DNA of 64,000 nt from CAWBRY01 sp963791295 (GTDB lineage: Bacteria; Bacteroidota; Bacteroidia; Chitinophagales; Chitinophagaceae). This document shows positions 45,525 to 55,649 of the stretch, one piece after another. Location: positions 310,001 to 374,000 of the forward strand of contig CAWBRY010000004.1 of the NCBI GenBank assembly GCA_963791295.1, read 5' to 3'. The position numbers were made by a program, and so were the translations under genes. The notes under the pieces were generated by a model. That model was given only the letters and a program-made list of their open reading frames with translations, was not told where the DNA came from and did not search any database. How positions within the stretch are numbered: position 1 is the first letter of the stretch; the number at the start of each line of letters is the position of its first letter.

Positions 45525-45560
45525 AAGAAAAAAGGAGCAAGAATAATCCCACTCCTTTAT
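45525..45560 (-). terminator. Rho-independent-type terminator after rpoC
   Basis: On the minus strand a 7-bp stem AAAGGAG/CTCCTTT (arms at 45552-45558 and 45531-45537) with a 14-nt loop is followed by a T-rich run. It lies about 45 bp after the rpoC stop, where the rplJ/rpoBC operon should end. The loop is longer than ideal. Confidence 0.5.
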
Positions 45561-45605
45561 ATTGATTTCTTTACTTACGTCGAAACTGAAGAACCGTAAC
45601 CCGCA

Positions 45606-48600
45606 CTATTCTTCTTCATCAAACGCCATCGCATCCCGGGTACTTTGTAATAATTCATATTCCTCTTTGCTACCCACGATCATGTTCTCAAATTCCCGTA
45701 AACCTGTTCCTGCCGGTATTGGATGCCCTGTAATTACATTTTCCTTCAAGCCGAGCATTTCATCAGTCTTGCCATTGATGGCTGCTGACGACAATACTTT
45801 CGTTGTTTCCTGGAATGACGCTGCAGATATCCAGCTCGGAACTCCCAGCGAGGCTTTCGTAATTCCCAAGAGGGTTGGAGAAGAAGTCGCAGGCTTTGCA
45901 TCTCTGAATTCAACCAGCTTCTTATCGTTTCTGCGAAGAACTGAATTCTCTTCTCTTACTTCTCTCAGCGTAGCAATCTGACCTGCTCTTAATTTGGAAC
46001 TGTCGCCCACTTCTGTCACCACCTTCTTATCAAATATGAAATCATTCTCTTCCACAAATTCCAGCTTGTCTGTCAGATCATCTTCAAGAAAACGAGTATC
46101 ACCCGGATCAACAATATTGACTTTACGCATCATTTGCCTTACAATTACCTCAACGTGCTTATCATTGATCTTCACACCCTGGAGACGATAAACCTCCTGG
46201 ATCTCATTCACTACATATTCCTGCACCGCAAACGGGCCCTTGATAGAAAGGATATCACCGGGAGCTATCTGACCATCAGATAACGGTGAACCTGCTTTCA
46301 CAAAGTCACCATCCTGCGCCAATATCTGCCTCGTCAATGGGACCAGGTATTTCTTTTGAACTCCATCTTTGGCCTCGATAATAATCTCCCTGTTTCCTCT
46401 TTTCACTGCACCCATCATCACCACGCCATCAATCTCAGAAACGACGGCTGGATTGCTTGGGTTCCTGGCCTCAAACAATTCTGTAACACGCGGAAGACCT
46501 CCCGTAATATCTCTCAGCTTGCCCAATACACGCGGTATCTTCACAATCACCTGTCCTGCTTTCACATCGTCCGCTTCTTCAATAATGATATGGCTACCCG
46601 TTGGCAGATTGTATGATTTGTGTTCCTTTCCTTCAACGATGATCGATGGGATCTTAGTCTTATCACGTGTTTCAATGACCACTTTCTCACGGTGACCAGT
46701 CTGTTCATCCGATTCTTCGCGATAGGTGACGCCTTCCAATACATTGTCAAATTTGACCGTTCCATTGATCTCAGCCATGATGACGTTATTGAACGGATCC
46801 CATGTACATATTACATCGCCTTTGTTCACTTTCTGGCCGTCCTTTACATTTAAAGTCGCACCATATGGTATGTTATTAGTGATCAGAAGGCGGTCATTCT
46901 TGGTATCTATGATACGAACCTCACCTGTACGACCAATAACAACTAGTGATTTTGCACCTTCATGATTTTCTATGCTTACCGTCCGCAAACCATCAAACTG
47001 GATAGTACCATCAAATTTGGCCGTCAGGGTAGATTCAACAGATGCTGATCCAGCTACACCACCCACGTGGAATGTACGCAGGGTCAACTGCGTTCCCGGT
47101 TCACCAATGGATTGAGCCGCGATAATTCCGACAGCATCTCCTTTTTGTGCAAGGTTTCCAGAGGCCAGGTTCTTGCCGTAGCATTTCACACAAACACCTC
47201 TCTTACTTTCACAAGTAAGCACTGAACGAATCTCCACTACTTCGATAGCAACCTCCTCAATCTTCTTTGCCACGTCAATGGTGATCTCGTCACCGGCTGC
47301 AATAATCAACTCATCTGATTGAGGATCGTAGACATCATGCAATGATGTACGACCGGCGATCCTGTCGGACAATGGTTCAATGATATCCTCATTATCTTTC
47401 AATGCAGAAGTGGCGATTCCGCGCAGCGTACCACAATCCTCTTCCGTGATGACCATATCCTGAGCCACGTCCACTAAACGACGAGTGAGGTAACCTGCGT
47501 CGGCGGTTTTCAATGCCGTATCTGCCAGACCCTTGCGGGCACCATGCGTAGAAATGAAATAATCCAATACATTCAATCCTCCCTTGAAATTGGAAAGGAT
47601 AGGATTCTCAATGATCTCACTACCGGTGGAACCGGATTTCCTTGGCTTGGCCATCAATCCCCTGATACCGGCTAGCTGCTTGATCTGCTGCTTGGAACCA
47701 CGGGCCCCTGAATCCAACATCATATAAACAGAGTTGAAGCCCTGTCTATCATTACTCAATTCACGGATAAGGGTTTCCGTTATCCTCGTATCCACACGGC
47801 TCCAGATATCCACGATCTGATTATATCTCTCATTGTTTGTGATCAAACCCATGTTGTAGCTATCCCAAACTTCATCTACCTCACCTTTGGCATTGCTCAA
47901 CAATTCCTCCTTGACATCCGGGATGATCAGGTCATTGATACTGAAGGACAGTCCTCCATTGAATGCTGTACGGAAGCCCAGCGTCTTAATATCATCGAGG
48001 AACTTCGCTGTCTTCGGAACGTTGGTGATCTTAATGATATCGCCAATGATCTCGCGAAGATTCTTTTTTGTCAGCAAAGCATTTACAAATCCCACTTCAG
48101 CCGGCACGTGTTGATTGAATATCACGCGACCAACAGTGGTCTCGATTAACTTATGTTCCAACAAGCCATCCTGGTTGCGGATATTGGCTTTAACCTTTAT
48201 CCAGGCATGCAGATCAACTACGCCTTCATTATACGCAATGATCACTTCCTCTGATGAATAAAACGCCTTGCCCTCACCCCGCACCGGATCAGTGCTGATG
48301 GCCTTTCTTCCTTTGGTAATATAATATAGTCCCAATACCATGTCCTGTGAAGGCAGGGTAATAGGCTGACCGTTTTGAGGATTTAATATATTATGTGAAG
48401 CGAGCATCAGCAGTTGTGCTTCCAATACAGCAGAATTACTGAGTGGCACATGCACCGCCATCTGGTCACCGTCAAAGTCGGCATTAAATGCAGAACATAC
48501 CAGCGGATGAAGCTGTATGGCCTTTCCTTCAATAAGCTTGGGTTGGAAGGCCTGAATTGATAAACGGTGAAGTGTCGGCGCACGATTAAGCAGGACCGGA

Positions 48601-49898
48601 TGTCCTCTTAAGATATTTTCAAGTATGTCCCAAACAACAGCTTCCTTTTTATCGACCAGTTTTCGTGCAGACTTTACTGTCTTAACGATCCCTCTTTCTA
48701 TCAATTTGCGAATGATAAAAGGCTTGAACAGTTCCGCTGCCATGTCCTTCGGTAATCCACATTCATGCAGTTTCAACTCCGGACCAACGACGATAACTGA
48801 ACGACCCGAATAGTCGACTCGTTTTCCAAGAAGATTCTGACGGAATCTTCCTTGCTTTCCTTTCAGTACATCACTCAGTGATTTCAAAGCACGGCCACCT
48901 TCCGCCTTTACGGCATTCGATTTCCTGGAATTGTCAAACAAAGAATCAACTGCTTCCTGCAACATTCTCTTTTCATTACGAAGGATAACTTCAGGAGCCT
49001 TGATCTCCAGAAGCCTTTTCAACCTGTTGTTACGAATGATCACACGACGATACAGATCATTCAGGTCGGAGGAAGCAAAGCGTCCACCATCCAAAGGAAC
49101 CAGTGGTCGGAGCTCAGGCGGGATCACCGGAATATATTGCATGACCATCCATTCAGGACGGTTGGTGATGCGCGTATTCGCGTCACGGAATGCTTCTACT
49201 ACGCTCAAACGTTTAAGGGCATCCGCTTTTCTTTGCTGTGACGTTTCGGTTGCAGCAGTATTACGAAGGTCAAATGATAATTGATCCAGATCGATCCTCT
49301 GCAACATATCATGCACGGCTTCAGCGCCCATCTTGGCAATAAACTTATTGGGATCATCATCCGGCAGATATTGATTCTCTTTGGGAAGCGTCTCGAGGAT
49401 ATCCAGGTATTCTTCTTCGGTGAGCAGGTCGCCAAAATTCTGACCCTTGTCCACCCGGATACCCGGCTGGATCACCACAAACCTTTCATAATAAACTATA
49501 GTCTCGAGCTTTTTAGAGCTGACGCCCAGCAGGTAACCGATCTTGTTTGGTAATGATTTGAAATACCAGATATGCACAACAGGTACCACCAGTTTTATGT
49601 GACCCATTCTTTCGCGGCGAACCTTTTTTTCTGTCACTTCCACACCACAGCGGTCACAAACAATCCCCTTGTAGCGGATCCGCTTGTATTTTCCGCAGGC
49701 ACATTCATAATCTTTTACCGGTCCAAAGATCCTTTCGCAGAACAATCCGTCTCTCTCCGGTTTATAGGTACGATAATTAATGGTCTCTGGCTTCAACACT
49801 TCACCATAACTTCTTTCCAGGATCGTATCCGGAGAAGCCAGGCCTATTGTAATTCTTGAAAATGCAGCTTTGGGACGATTTTCCTTTTTAATAGCCAT
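45606..49898 (-). CDS. rpoC: RNA polymerase subunit beta'
   Basis: The 1430-residue protein contains the N-terminal zinc site (CACGKYKRIRYKGIVCDRCG), the catalytic metal-binding NADFDGDQMAVH and the trigger-loop region with GIIAAQSIGEPGTQLTLRTFH. These define the beta' subunit that forms the active site with beta. Length matches Bacteroidota RpoC. It is 100 bp downstream of rpoB on the same strand and ends before the terminator-like hairpin near 45540. Confidence 0.98.
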   Translation of the reverse strand: MAIKKENRPKAAFSRITIGLASPDTILERSYGEVLKPETINYRTYKPERDGLFCERIFGPVKDYECACGKYKRIRYKGIVCDRCGVEVTEKKVRRERMGHIKLVVPVVHIWYFKSLPNKIGYLLGVSSKKLETIVYYERFVVIQPGIRVDKGQNFGDLLTEEEYLDILETLPKENQYLPDDDPNKFIAKMGAEAVHDMLQRIDLDQLSFDLRNTAATETSQQRKADALKRLSVVEAFRDANTRITNRPEWMVMQYIPVIPPELRPLVPLDGGRFASSDLNDLYRRVIIRNNRLKRLLEIKAPEVILRNEKRMLQEAVDSLFDNSRKSNAVKAEGGRALKSLSDVLKGKQGRFRQNLLGKRVDYSGRSVIVVGPELKLHECGLPKDMAAELFKPFIIRKLIERGIVKTVKSARKLVDKKEAVVWDILENILRGHPVLLNRAPTLHRLSIQAFQPKLIEGKAIQLHPLVCSAFNADFDGDQMAVHVPLSNSAVLEAQLLMLASHNILNPQNGQPITLPSQDMVLGLYYITKGRKAISTDPVRGEGKAFYSSEEVIIAYNEGVVDLHAWIKVKANIRNQDGLLEHKLIETTVGRVIFNQHVPAEVGFVNALLTKKNLREIIGDIIKITNVPKTAKFLDDIKTLGFRTAFNGGLSFSINDLIIPDVKEELLSNAKGEVDEVWDSYNMGLITNNERYNQIVDIWSRVDTRITETLIRELSNDRQGFNSVYMMLDSGARGSKQQIKQLAGIRGLMAKPRKSGSTGSEIIENPILSNFKGGLNVLDYFISTHGARKGLADTALKTADAGYLTRRLVDVAQDMVITEEDCGTLRGIATSALKDNEDIIEPLSDRIAGRTSLHDVYDPQSDELIIAAGDEITIDVAKKIEEVAIEVVEIRSVLTCESKRGVCVKCYGKNLASGNLAQKGDAVGIIAAQSIGEPGTQLTLRTFHVGGVAGSASVESTLTAKFDGTIQFDGLRTVSIENHEGAKSLVVIGRTGEVRIIDTKNDRLLITNNIPYGATLNVKDGQKVNKGDVICTWDPFNNVIMAEINGTVKFDNVLEGVTYREESDEQTGHREKVVIETRDKTKIPSIIVEGKEHKSYNLPTGSHIIIEEADDVKAGQVIVKIPRVLGKLRDITGGLPRVTELFEARNPSNPAVVSEIDGVVMMGAVKRGNREIIIEAKDGVQKKYLVPLTRQILAQDGDFVKAGSPLSDGQIAPGDILSIKGPFAVQEYVVNEIQEVYRLQGVKINDKHVEVIVRQMMRKVNIVDPGDTRFLEDDLTDKLEFVEENDFIFDKKVVTEVGDSSKLRAGQIATLREVREENSVLRRNDKKLVEFRDAKPATSSPTLLGITKASLGVPSWISAASFQETTKVLSSAAINGKTDEMLGLKENVITGHPIPAGTGLREFENMIVGSKEEYELLQSTRDAMAFDEEE

Positions 49899-49998
49899 AA
49901 TTGTATTCGCTTTTAGCTTACACCTTTAGCCTTTAACTAAAGAAATAATTTTTAAAGAACTTGAGTAATTGATTGGCTGGAGTCCGAACCAATTTGTT

Positions 49999-52900
49999 TT
50001 ATTCAAACTTCAGATCCAGGCCTAACCCTCGTAATTCATGAACCAACACATTAAATGATTCTGGTACGCCCGGTCGTGGAATATTCTCTCCTTTCACAAT
50101 CGCTTCATAAGTCTTGGCGCGGCCAATTATATCATCCGATTTTAGAGTCAATAATTCCTGAAGGATATTAGAGGCCCCATAGGCTTCGAGCGCCCAGACT
50201 TCCATTTCCCCGAAACGCTGACCACCAAACTGCGCCTTACCTCCAAGAGGTTGTTGCGTAATTAAGCTGTATGGTCCAATGGAACGAGCATGCATCTTAT
50301 CATCCACCATGTGATGTAACTTGATTACATAGATAATACCTACAGTGGCTTTTTGATGGAATTTCTCTCCAGTTTCTCCATCATATAAGAATGTGTGGCC
50401 GTACATCGGAATATCGGCATCCCTGCAATAACTGGCAATTTCATCAACCGTAGCTCCATCAAATATGGGAGTAGAGAATTTCATTCCCAGCTTCTCGCCG
50501 GTCCAGCCCAGGATGGTCTCATAGATCTGGCCCAGGTTCATACGGCTCGGCACACCTAATGGATTCAAAACAACATCCACTGGAGTTCCATCTTCCAGGA
50601 AGGGCATGTCTTCTGCGCGCACGATCTTGGCAACAATTCCTTTATTACCGTGACGGCCCGCCATCTTATCTCCCACTTTAAGTTTACGCTTTACAGCCAG
50701 GTAAACCTTTGCCAACTTCAATACACCAGCAGGTAGTTCATCGCCAATGCTGATATTGAATTTCTCTCTCTTATACCGGCCCAACTCTTCATTAAACTTG
50801 ATATTATAATTATGAAGCAGCGTGTTGATCTGGTCGTCAACTTTCTTGTCAGCCGTCCAACCCAATGGATTGATATTTTGATAATCCAATCCAGTCAGGT
50901 TTTTAGCCGTGAACTTGCCACCCTTGCCAATCTGAACCTCACCGAAGTTGTTGCTTACACCAGCCGACGTATGATCTTTCAGCAAGGTGCCCAGTTTTTC
51001 CAACAACACTTCCATCAAATCAGCTTCGTTCTTCTCGTGCATCTTTTCCAACTTCTCGATCGCTGCCTTTTCTCTCACCTTGGCATTCTTATCTTTCTTT
51101 GCTCTCTGGAATAATTTCTTGCCAATTACCACACCTTCCACGCCATTCGGCGCCTTCAACGAAGCGTCTTTCGCATCACCCGCCTTATCACCGAAGATCG
51201 CACGCAAAAGTTTTTCCTCCGGAGTTGGATCACTCTCTCCTTTCGGAGTGATCTTTCCAATCAGGATATCTCCTTCCTTTACCTGTGCACCTATGCGAAT
51301 GATCCCATTTTCATCGAGGTCCTTGGTAGCTTCTTCAGATACATTAGGAATGTCGGGTGTCAATTCTTCTTCGCCTAACTTAGTATCCCGCACTTCCAGT
51401 TCGTACTCTGAAATATGTACTGATGTAAATAAATCTTCTTTTACAACTCTTTCGCTGATTACGATGGCATCTTCAAAATTGTATCCCTTCCAGGGCATGA
51501 AAGCCACCTTTAAGTTTTTACCCAAAGCAAGCTCTCCATTCTGAGTAGCATATCCTTCTGTAAGAAAATCACCTTTCTTCACTTTCTGTCCTTTCTTAAC
51601 AGCAGGCTTCAGGTTGATGCATGTTTCCTGGTTGGTCTTGATGAATTTGGTCAGCCTATAAACACGTAAGTCGTCTTCAAAACTCACCAGTTTTTCCGCT
51701 TCATCGCGGTCATAGCGAACATGAATTTCATTTGCATCGACAAATTCAACGACGCCATTTCCTTCAGAATGAATTTGTATCCTCGCATCCCTTGCAGCTT
51801 TTCCTTCGAGCCCTGTACCCACGATAGGCACATCGGGGCGAATCAGCGGAACTGCCTGGCGTTGCATGTTTGATCCCATCAATGCACGGTTTGCATCGTC
51901 ATGTTCCAGGAAGGGGATCAGTGAAGCGCTCAAACCCACAATTTGATTTGGAGCTACGTCCATGAACTCCACATCATTCTTATCCAGGATCGGGAAATCG
52001 CCTGTCTCGCGACTGACAATTTTTTGTTCAGAGAAATTTCCTTTTTCATCTAGAGGAGTATTTGCCTGGGCGATCTTAGCGAGATCTTCTTCTTCAGCAC
52101 TCAGGAACGTAAGTTCCTTCATATTCACTTTCCCATCGTGGACCTTGCGATATGGTGTTTCAATGAATCCCATATCGTTGATCTTTGCATGCACACAAAG
52201 AGTTGAGATCAATCCGATATTCGGTCCCTCTGGTGTTTCGATGGTACATAAACGACCATAGTGGGAGTAGTGTACGTCCCTGACTTCAAATCCTGCTCTT
52301 TCACGACTCAATCCACCTGGTCCCAACGCTGAGATACGACGCTTGTGTGTGATCTCTGATAAAGGATTAGTTTGATCGAGGAATTGCGACAATTGAGAAG
52401 TCCCAAAGAATGAATTGATCACCGAAGAAAGTGTTCTTGCGTTGATCAGGTCAACCGGTGTAAAGACCTCATTGTCCCGGACATTCATCCTTTCGCGAAT
52501 GGTCCTGGCCATACGGGCAAGACCGACTCCGAATTGTGCATACAGTTGTTCTCCAACGGTACGAACGCGACGATTGCTCAGATGATCAATGTCATCAATT
52601 TCCGCTTTGCCGTTTGTTAACCGGACGAGATATTTGATGATTAGAATAATATCTTCCTTGGTCAGTGTCTTTTGATCCAGCGGCGCGTCCATGTTTAGCT
52701 TGCGGTTGATCTTATACCGACCAACTTCTCCCAGGTCATAGCGTTTGTCGCTGAAGAATAATTTGTCGATGATACCGCGCGCCGTTTCATTGTCCGGAGC
52801 GTCTGCACCGCGCAATTGACGGTAAATGAATTGAACTGCTTCAAGTTCGCTATTAGAAGTATCCTTATTCAGTGTGTTGTAAATGATGGCGTAGTCACCA

Positions 52901-53802
52901 CCTACATCCTCGCGCTGTATGAATACACTCTTGACATCCATTTCGGAAATAGTGCCGATCGCTTCTTCGTCCAAAACAGTGTCGCGCTCCAGTACAATCT
53001 CATTTCTTTCTATAGAGACGACTTCGCCAGTATCCTCATCCACAAAATCTTCTACCCAGGTCCTCAGGACACGAGCAGCCAATCTTTTTCCAATATATTT
53101 TCCAAGCGCTTTCTTATCTGTCTTTACTTCATCCGCCATTCCGAATAATTCGAGAATGTCCTTATCGGTTTCATAACCGATGGAACGGAGTAATGTGGTC
53201 ACGGGGAATTTCTTCTTGCGATCGATATACGCATACATTACGTTGTTGATATCGGTAGCAAATTCCATCCATGCTCCTTTGAAGGGGATCACACGGGCTG
53301 AGTAGATCTTGGTCCCGTTCGGGTGAACTGACTGACCAAAGAACACGCCTGGTGAACGATGCAACTGTGAAACCACTACGCGTTCGGCGCCATTGATCAC
53401 AAAGGTGCCGCGCGGTGTCATATAGGGAATATTACCCAGGAAAACATCCTGAACAATCGTTTGAAAATCCACGTGCTCTTCATCGTTACAACTCAAGCGG
53501 AGCTTTGCTTTCAGTGGAACGGCGTATGTGAGTCCACGTTCCATACACTCCTCGATCGTATAACGGGGAGGGTCAATGAAGTAATCCAAAAACTCCAGCA
53601 CGAAAATGTTCCGTGTATCCGTGATCGGAAAATTTTCTTTAAACACTCTGAACAAACCTTCGATATTTCGTTTGTCCGGTGTCGTTTCCAGCTGAAAGAA
53701 TTCTTTGAAAGATTGGATCTGTACTTCTAGCAGGTCGGGCGCTTCGGCTAAATGCTTGATCTTACCAAAATCCACCCTTTGATTCATTTTTGTAGAGGAC
53801 AT
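49999..53802 (-). CDS. rpoB: RNA polymerase subunit beta
   Basis: The 1267-residue protein shows the rifampicin-binding core FFGTSQLSQFLDQTNPLSEI with HKRRISALGPGGL, and the C-terminal MAGRHGNKGIVAKI and QPLGGKAQFGGQRFGEMEVW. It forms the catalytic core with RpoC. Length fits the phylum. A 1.35-kb break separates it from rplL, unlike the tight rplL-rpoB order in many bacteria; a helix-hairpin-helix gene lies there in opposite orientation. A promoter-like pair at 53948-53977 supports separate transcription. Confidence 0.98.
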   Translation of the reverse strand: MSSTKMNQRVDFGKIKHLAEAPDLLEVQIQSFKEFFQLETTPDKRNIEGLFRVFKENFPITDTRNIFVLEFLDYFIDPPRYTIEECMERGLTYAVPLKAKLRLSCNDEEHVDFQTIVQDVFLGNIPYMTPRGTFVINGAERVVVSQLHRSPGVFFGQSVHPNGTKIYSARVIPFKGAWMEFATDINNVMYAYIDRKKKFPVTTLLRSIGYETDKDILELFGMADEVKTDKKALGKYIGKRLAARVLRTWVEDFVDEDTGEVVSIERNEIVLERDTVLDEEAIGTISEMDVKSVFIQREDVGGDYAIIYNTLNKDTSNSELEAVQFIYRQLRGADAPDNETARGIIDKLFFSDKRYDLGEVGRYKINRKLNMDAPLDQKTLTKEDIILIIKYLVRLTNGKAEIDDIDHLSNRRVRTVGEQLYAQFGVGLARMARTIRERMNVRDNEVFTPVDLINARTLSSVINSFFGTSQLSQFLDQTNPLSEITHKRRISALGPGGLSRERAGFEVRDVHYSHYGRLCTIETPEGPNIGLISTLCVHAKINDMGFIETPYRKVHDGKVNMKELTFLSAEEEDLAKIAQANTPLDEKGNFSEQKIVSRETGDFPILDKNDVEFMDVAPNQIVGLSASLIPFLEHDDANRALMGSNMQRQAVPLIRPDVPIVGTGLEGKAARDARIQIHSEGNGVVEFVDANEIHVRYDRDEAEKLVSFEDDLRVYRLTKFIKTNQETCINLKPAVKKGQKVKKGDFLTEGYATQNGELALGKNLKVAFMPWKGYNFEDAIVISERVVKEDLFTSVHISEYELEVRDTKLGEEELTPDIPNVSEEATKDLDENGIIRIGAQVKEGDILIGKITPKGESDPTPEEKLLRAIFGDKAGDAKDASLKAPNGVEGVVIGKKLFQRAKKDKNAKVREKAAIEKLEKMHEKNEADLMEVLLEKLGTLLKDHTSAGVSNNFGEVQIGKGGKFTAKNLTGLDYQNINPLGWTADKKVDDQINTLLHNYNIKFNEELGRYKREKFNISIGDELPAGVLKLAKVYLAVKRKLKVGDKMAGRHGNKGIVAKIVRAEDMPFLEDGTPVDVVLNPLGVPSRMNLGQIYETILGWTGEKLGMKFSTPIFDGATVDEIASYCRDADIPMYGHTFLYDGETGEKFHQKATVGIIYVIKLHHMVDDKMHARSIGPYSLITQQPLGGKAQFGGQRFGEMEVWALEAYGASNILQELLTLKSDDIIGRAKTYEAIVKGENIPRPGVPESFNVLVHELRGLGLDLKFE

Positions 53803-53947
53803 ATGTGTAAAAACCGGTTTTAATAGAATTCAGGACATACAAATCACTATCAGGTCTTTATTTTTTTTAAAACAAAAACGGCTGTAATTCAACTATTTGA
53901 ATATGATTTGGGCCCTCAAAATATAAATGGCTAAAATAAAAGGATGG

Positions 53948-53977
53948 CAAAGGTAAGGAATTTCTGTTTTCCAACAA
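53948..53977 (-). promoter_or_regulatory. Bacteroidota-type promoter upstream of rpoB
   Basis: On the minus strand TTG (53975-53977) is separated by 19 bp from TACCTTTG (53948-53955), matching the -33 TTG / N19 / TAnnTTTG arrangement. The start codon of rpoB is about 145 bp downstream. It is the best two-part promoter match I found in the window. Confidence 0.6.
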
Positions 53978-54052
53978 TAAAAGTTTGCTAACAAAAATCT
54001 GGCCATAAATGCCACTAACTGGCAGTTTTTCAGCGGTTAAGGCTGAATTAAA

Positions 54053-55033
54053 TTGAAGAAAATCAATGGGGTGGACTGGAGGTCGATTATTCGCGATTAT
54101 TTCACTTTTTCCCGAAAAGACAGGATAGGCATACTTGTTTTATTAGCCATGATATTCCTGGTCGCGTTTCTGCCCAGAATTAGAGGAGGGCGGCCAACGA
54201 TACGGGTAGCAGATTCAACATGGACGGCAGCCCTAAACAAGTTAAATGCACGCGACAGCGGCAATGCTGGCCAATTTAATTCTGCCAATGATAAATGGAA
54301 TGAACCCATCGACCACCAAAAGGTTTCATTAAAAAATGATCCGAAGCCTGTTCATCTTTTTTTCTTCGATCCTAACAGGCTAGACGTTGCCGGATGGAGA
54401 AGCCTGGGATTGCCCGATAGGAACATTCGAACCATTCAGAACTATGTTGCCCGCGGTGGTCGATTCAAAAAACCAGATGATCTGCAAAAGATCTATGGTC
54501 TTTCGAATGAACTATACTTTCAACTTGCGCCCTACATTAGAATAGCCATCGAGGTCCAACCAAAGGAACGACCAAGCCTCCGTGATAATCCGCCGCAAAC
54601 CAAAAAAATATTTCAACATCAAATGGCGGCTTATCAGTCTATTGAAATCAATGCTACGGATACGACGGCGCTGATCGCCTTGCCAGGCATAGGATCTAAA
54701 CTGGCAGCAAGAATTATCCGTTTCAGAGATCAGCTTGGAGGATTTTATTTTGTTGAGCAAGTCGGCGAAACATTTGGATTGGCCGATTCCACATTCAATA
54801 AGATTAAAAAATACCTCAGGCTCGATACGTCCTTCATTAAGAAGATCAATATAAATTCAGCTTCGCTGGAGGATTTGAAAGCACATCCTTATATCCGGTG
54901 GAAGATTGCCAACGCCATCATTTCATATCGAAATGAGCACGGACCCTTTTTGACGTTGGAGGATATAAAAAAAATGATGGTTGTAACAGAAGATATTTAT
55001 TTCAAAATGTTACCATATCTCACGATCCAGTAA
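54053..55033 (+). CDS. Helix-hairpin-helix DNA-binding-type protein (ComEA-like repeats), membrane anchored
   Basis: The 326-residue protein has one N-terminal membrane helix (ILVLLAMIFLVAFLP). It then has several helix-hairpin-helix units, including LPGIGSKLAARIIRFRDQLG and INSASLEDLKAHPYIRWKIA. Proteins of this kind bind DNA or act near uptake systems. No ComEC is visible. The start is unusual: no in-frame ATG precedes the membrane helix after the upstream stop at 54044, so TTG at 54053 (or GTG at 54071) must be used. It lies between rpoB and rplL, on the opposite strand. Confidence 0.82.
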   Translation: MKKINGVDWRSIIRDYFTFSRKDRIGILVLLAMIFLVAFLPRIRGGRPTIRVADSTWTAALNKLNARDSGNAGQFNSANDKWNEPIDHQKVSLKNDPKPVHLFFFDPNRLDVAGWRSLGLPDRNIRTIQNYVARGGRFKKPDDLQKIYGLSNELYFQLAPYIRIAIEVQPKERPSLRDNPPQTKKIFQHQMAAYQSIEINATDTTALIALPGIGSKLAARIIRFRDQLGGFYFVEQVGETFGLADSTFNKIKKYLRLDTSFIKKININSASLEDLKAHPYIRWKIANAIISYRNEHGPFLTLEDIKKMMVVTEDIYFKMLPYLTIQ

Positions 55034-55070
55034 CTGTGGGAGTTTGCCTTGAAAGCATTTTAACAATCGA

Positions 55071-55153
55071 TGGATTATTGATTACTGATTATTGACTATT
55101 AATTTAACAGACGCAGAATAATCAATAATCAATAATCAATAATTAATAATCAA
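55071..55153. repeat. Inverted heptamer arrays (TTGATTA ... TAATCAA) between convergent genes
   Basis: Left units at 55071-55105 (ttgatta and variants) face five right units at 55119-55153 (TAATCAA x3, TAATTAA, TAATCAA) across a 13-bp spacer. They can fold into a long A/T-rich hairpin. The right array ends exactly at the rplL stop codon (55154-55156). Position between the ends of two convergent genes suggests a bidirectional terminator, though the stem lacks G/C pairs. Confidence 0.85.
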
Positions 55154-55531
55154 CTAGGCAATCTCCACGTCGGCACCTGCTTCCTTCAGCCTATTAGCGA
55201 TTTCTTCCGCTTCACCTTTGGAAATGCCTTCCTTGATGTTCTTGGGTGCGCCATCCACCAGGTCTTTTGCTTCTTTCAGGCCAAGACCCGTGAGTTCTTT
55301 TACGATCTTCACGACATTCAACTTGGAGGCACCGCCACTCTTCAACACGACGTTGAATGCGGTCTTTTCTTCTGCTGCAGCTGCAGCTCCGCCTTCTCCG
55401 CCAGCGCTGACAACGACAGCGGCAGCAGCCGGTTCGATGCCATACTCTGATTTCAAAAAATCAGCCAGTTCCTGGACTTCTTTTACAGTGAGACCTACTA
55501 GATTTTCGGCCAATGCTTTTACGTCTGCCAT
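55154..55531 (-). CDS. rplL: 50S ribosomal protein L7/L12
   Basis: The 125-residue protein has the N-terminal dimerisation helix region, an Ala/Gly hinge (about 38-54), and the C-terminal factor-binding domain with KTAFNVVLKSGGASKLNVVK and LKEAKDLVDGAPKNIKEGI. It forms the stalk that recruits elongation factors. It is 118 bp downstream of rplJ on the same strand. The stop codon abuts a heptamer array. Confidence 0.97.
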   Translation of the reverse strand: MADVKALAENLVGLTVKEVQELADFLKSEYGIEPAAAAVVVSAGGEGGAAAAAEEKTAFNVVLKSGGASKLNVVKIVKELTGLGLKEAKDLVDGAPKNIKEGISKGEAEEIANRLKEAGADVEIA

Positions 55532-55649
55532 TTGTTTAAATTTTTTCCGCCTTCATTGCCCTCGTCGAGTCTCCGGCGGAGTGATTAAAAAAATTTGCCT
55601 TTAATTACCCTCAGGCCTGGGTTGTATAAAAAATTTCAATAAACAAAAT

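Noticed and set aside
50987..51544. 185-residue plus-strand ORF antisense to rpoB
   Set aside because: Ser/Phe/Pro-rich translation typical of the opposite strand of a conserved gene; it has no start context or family features.
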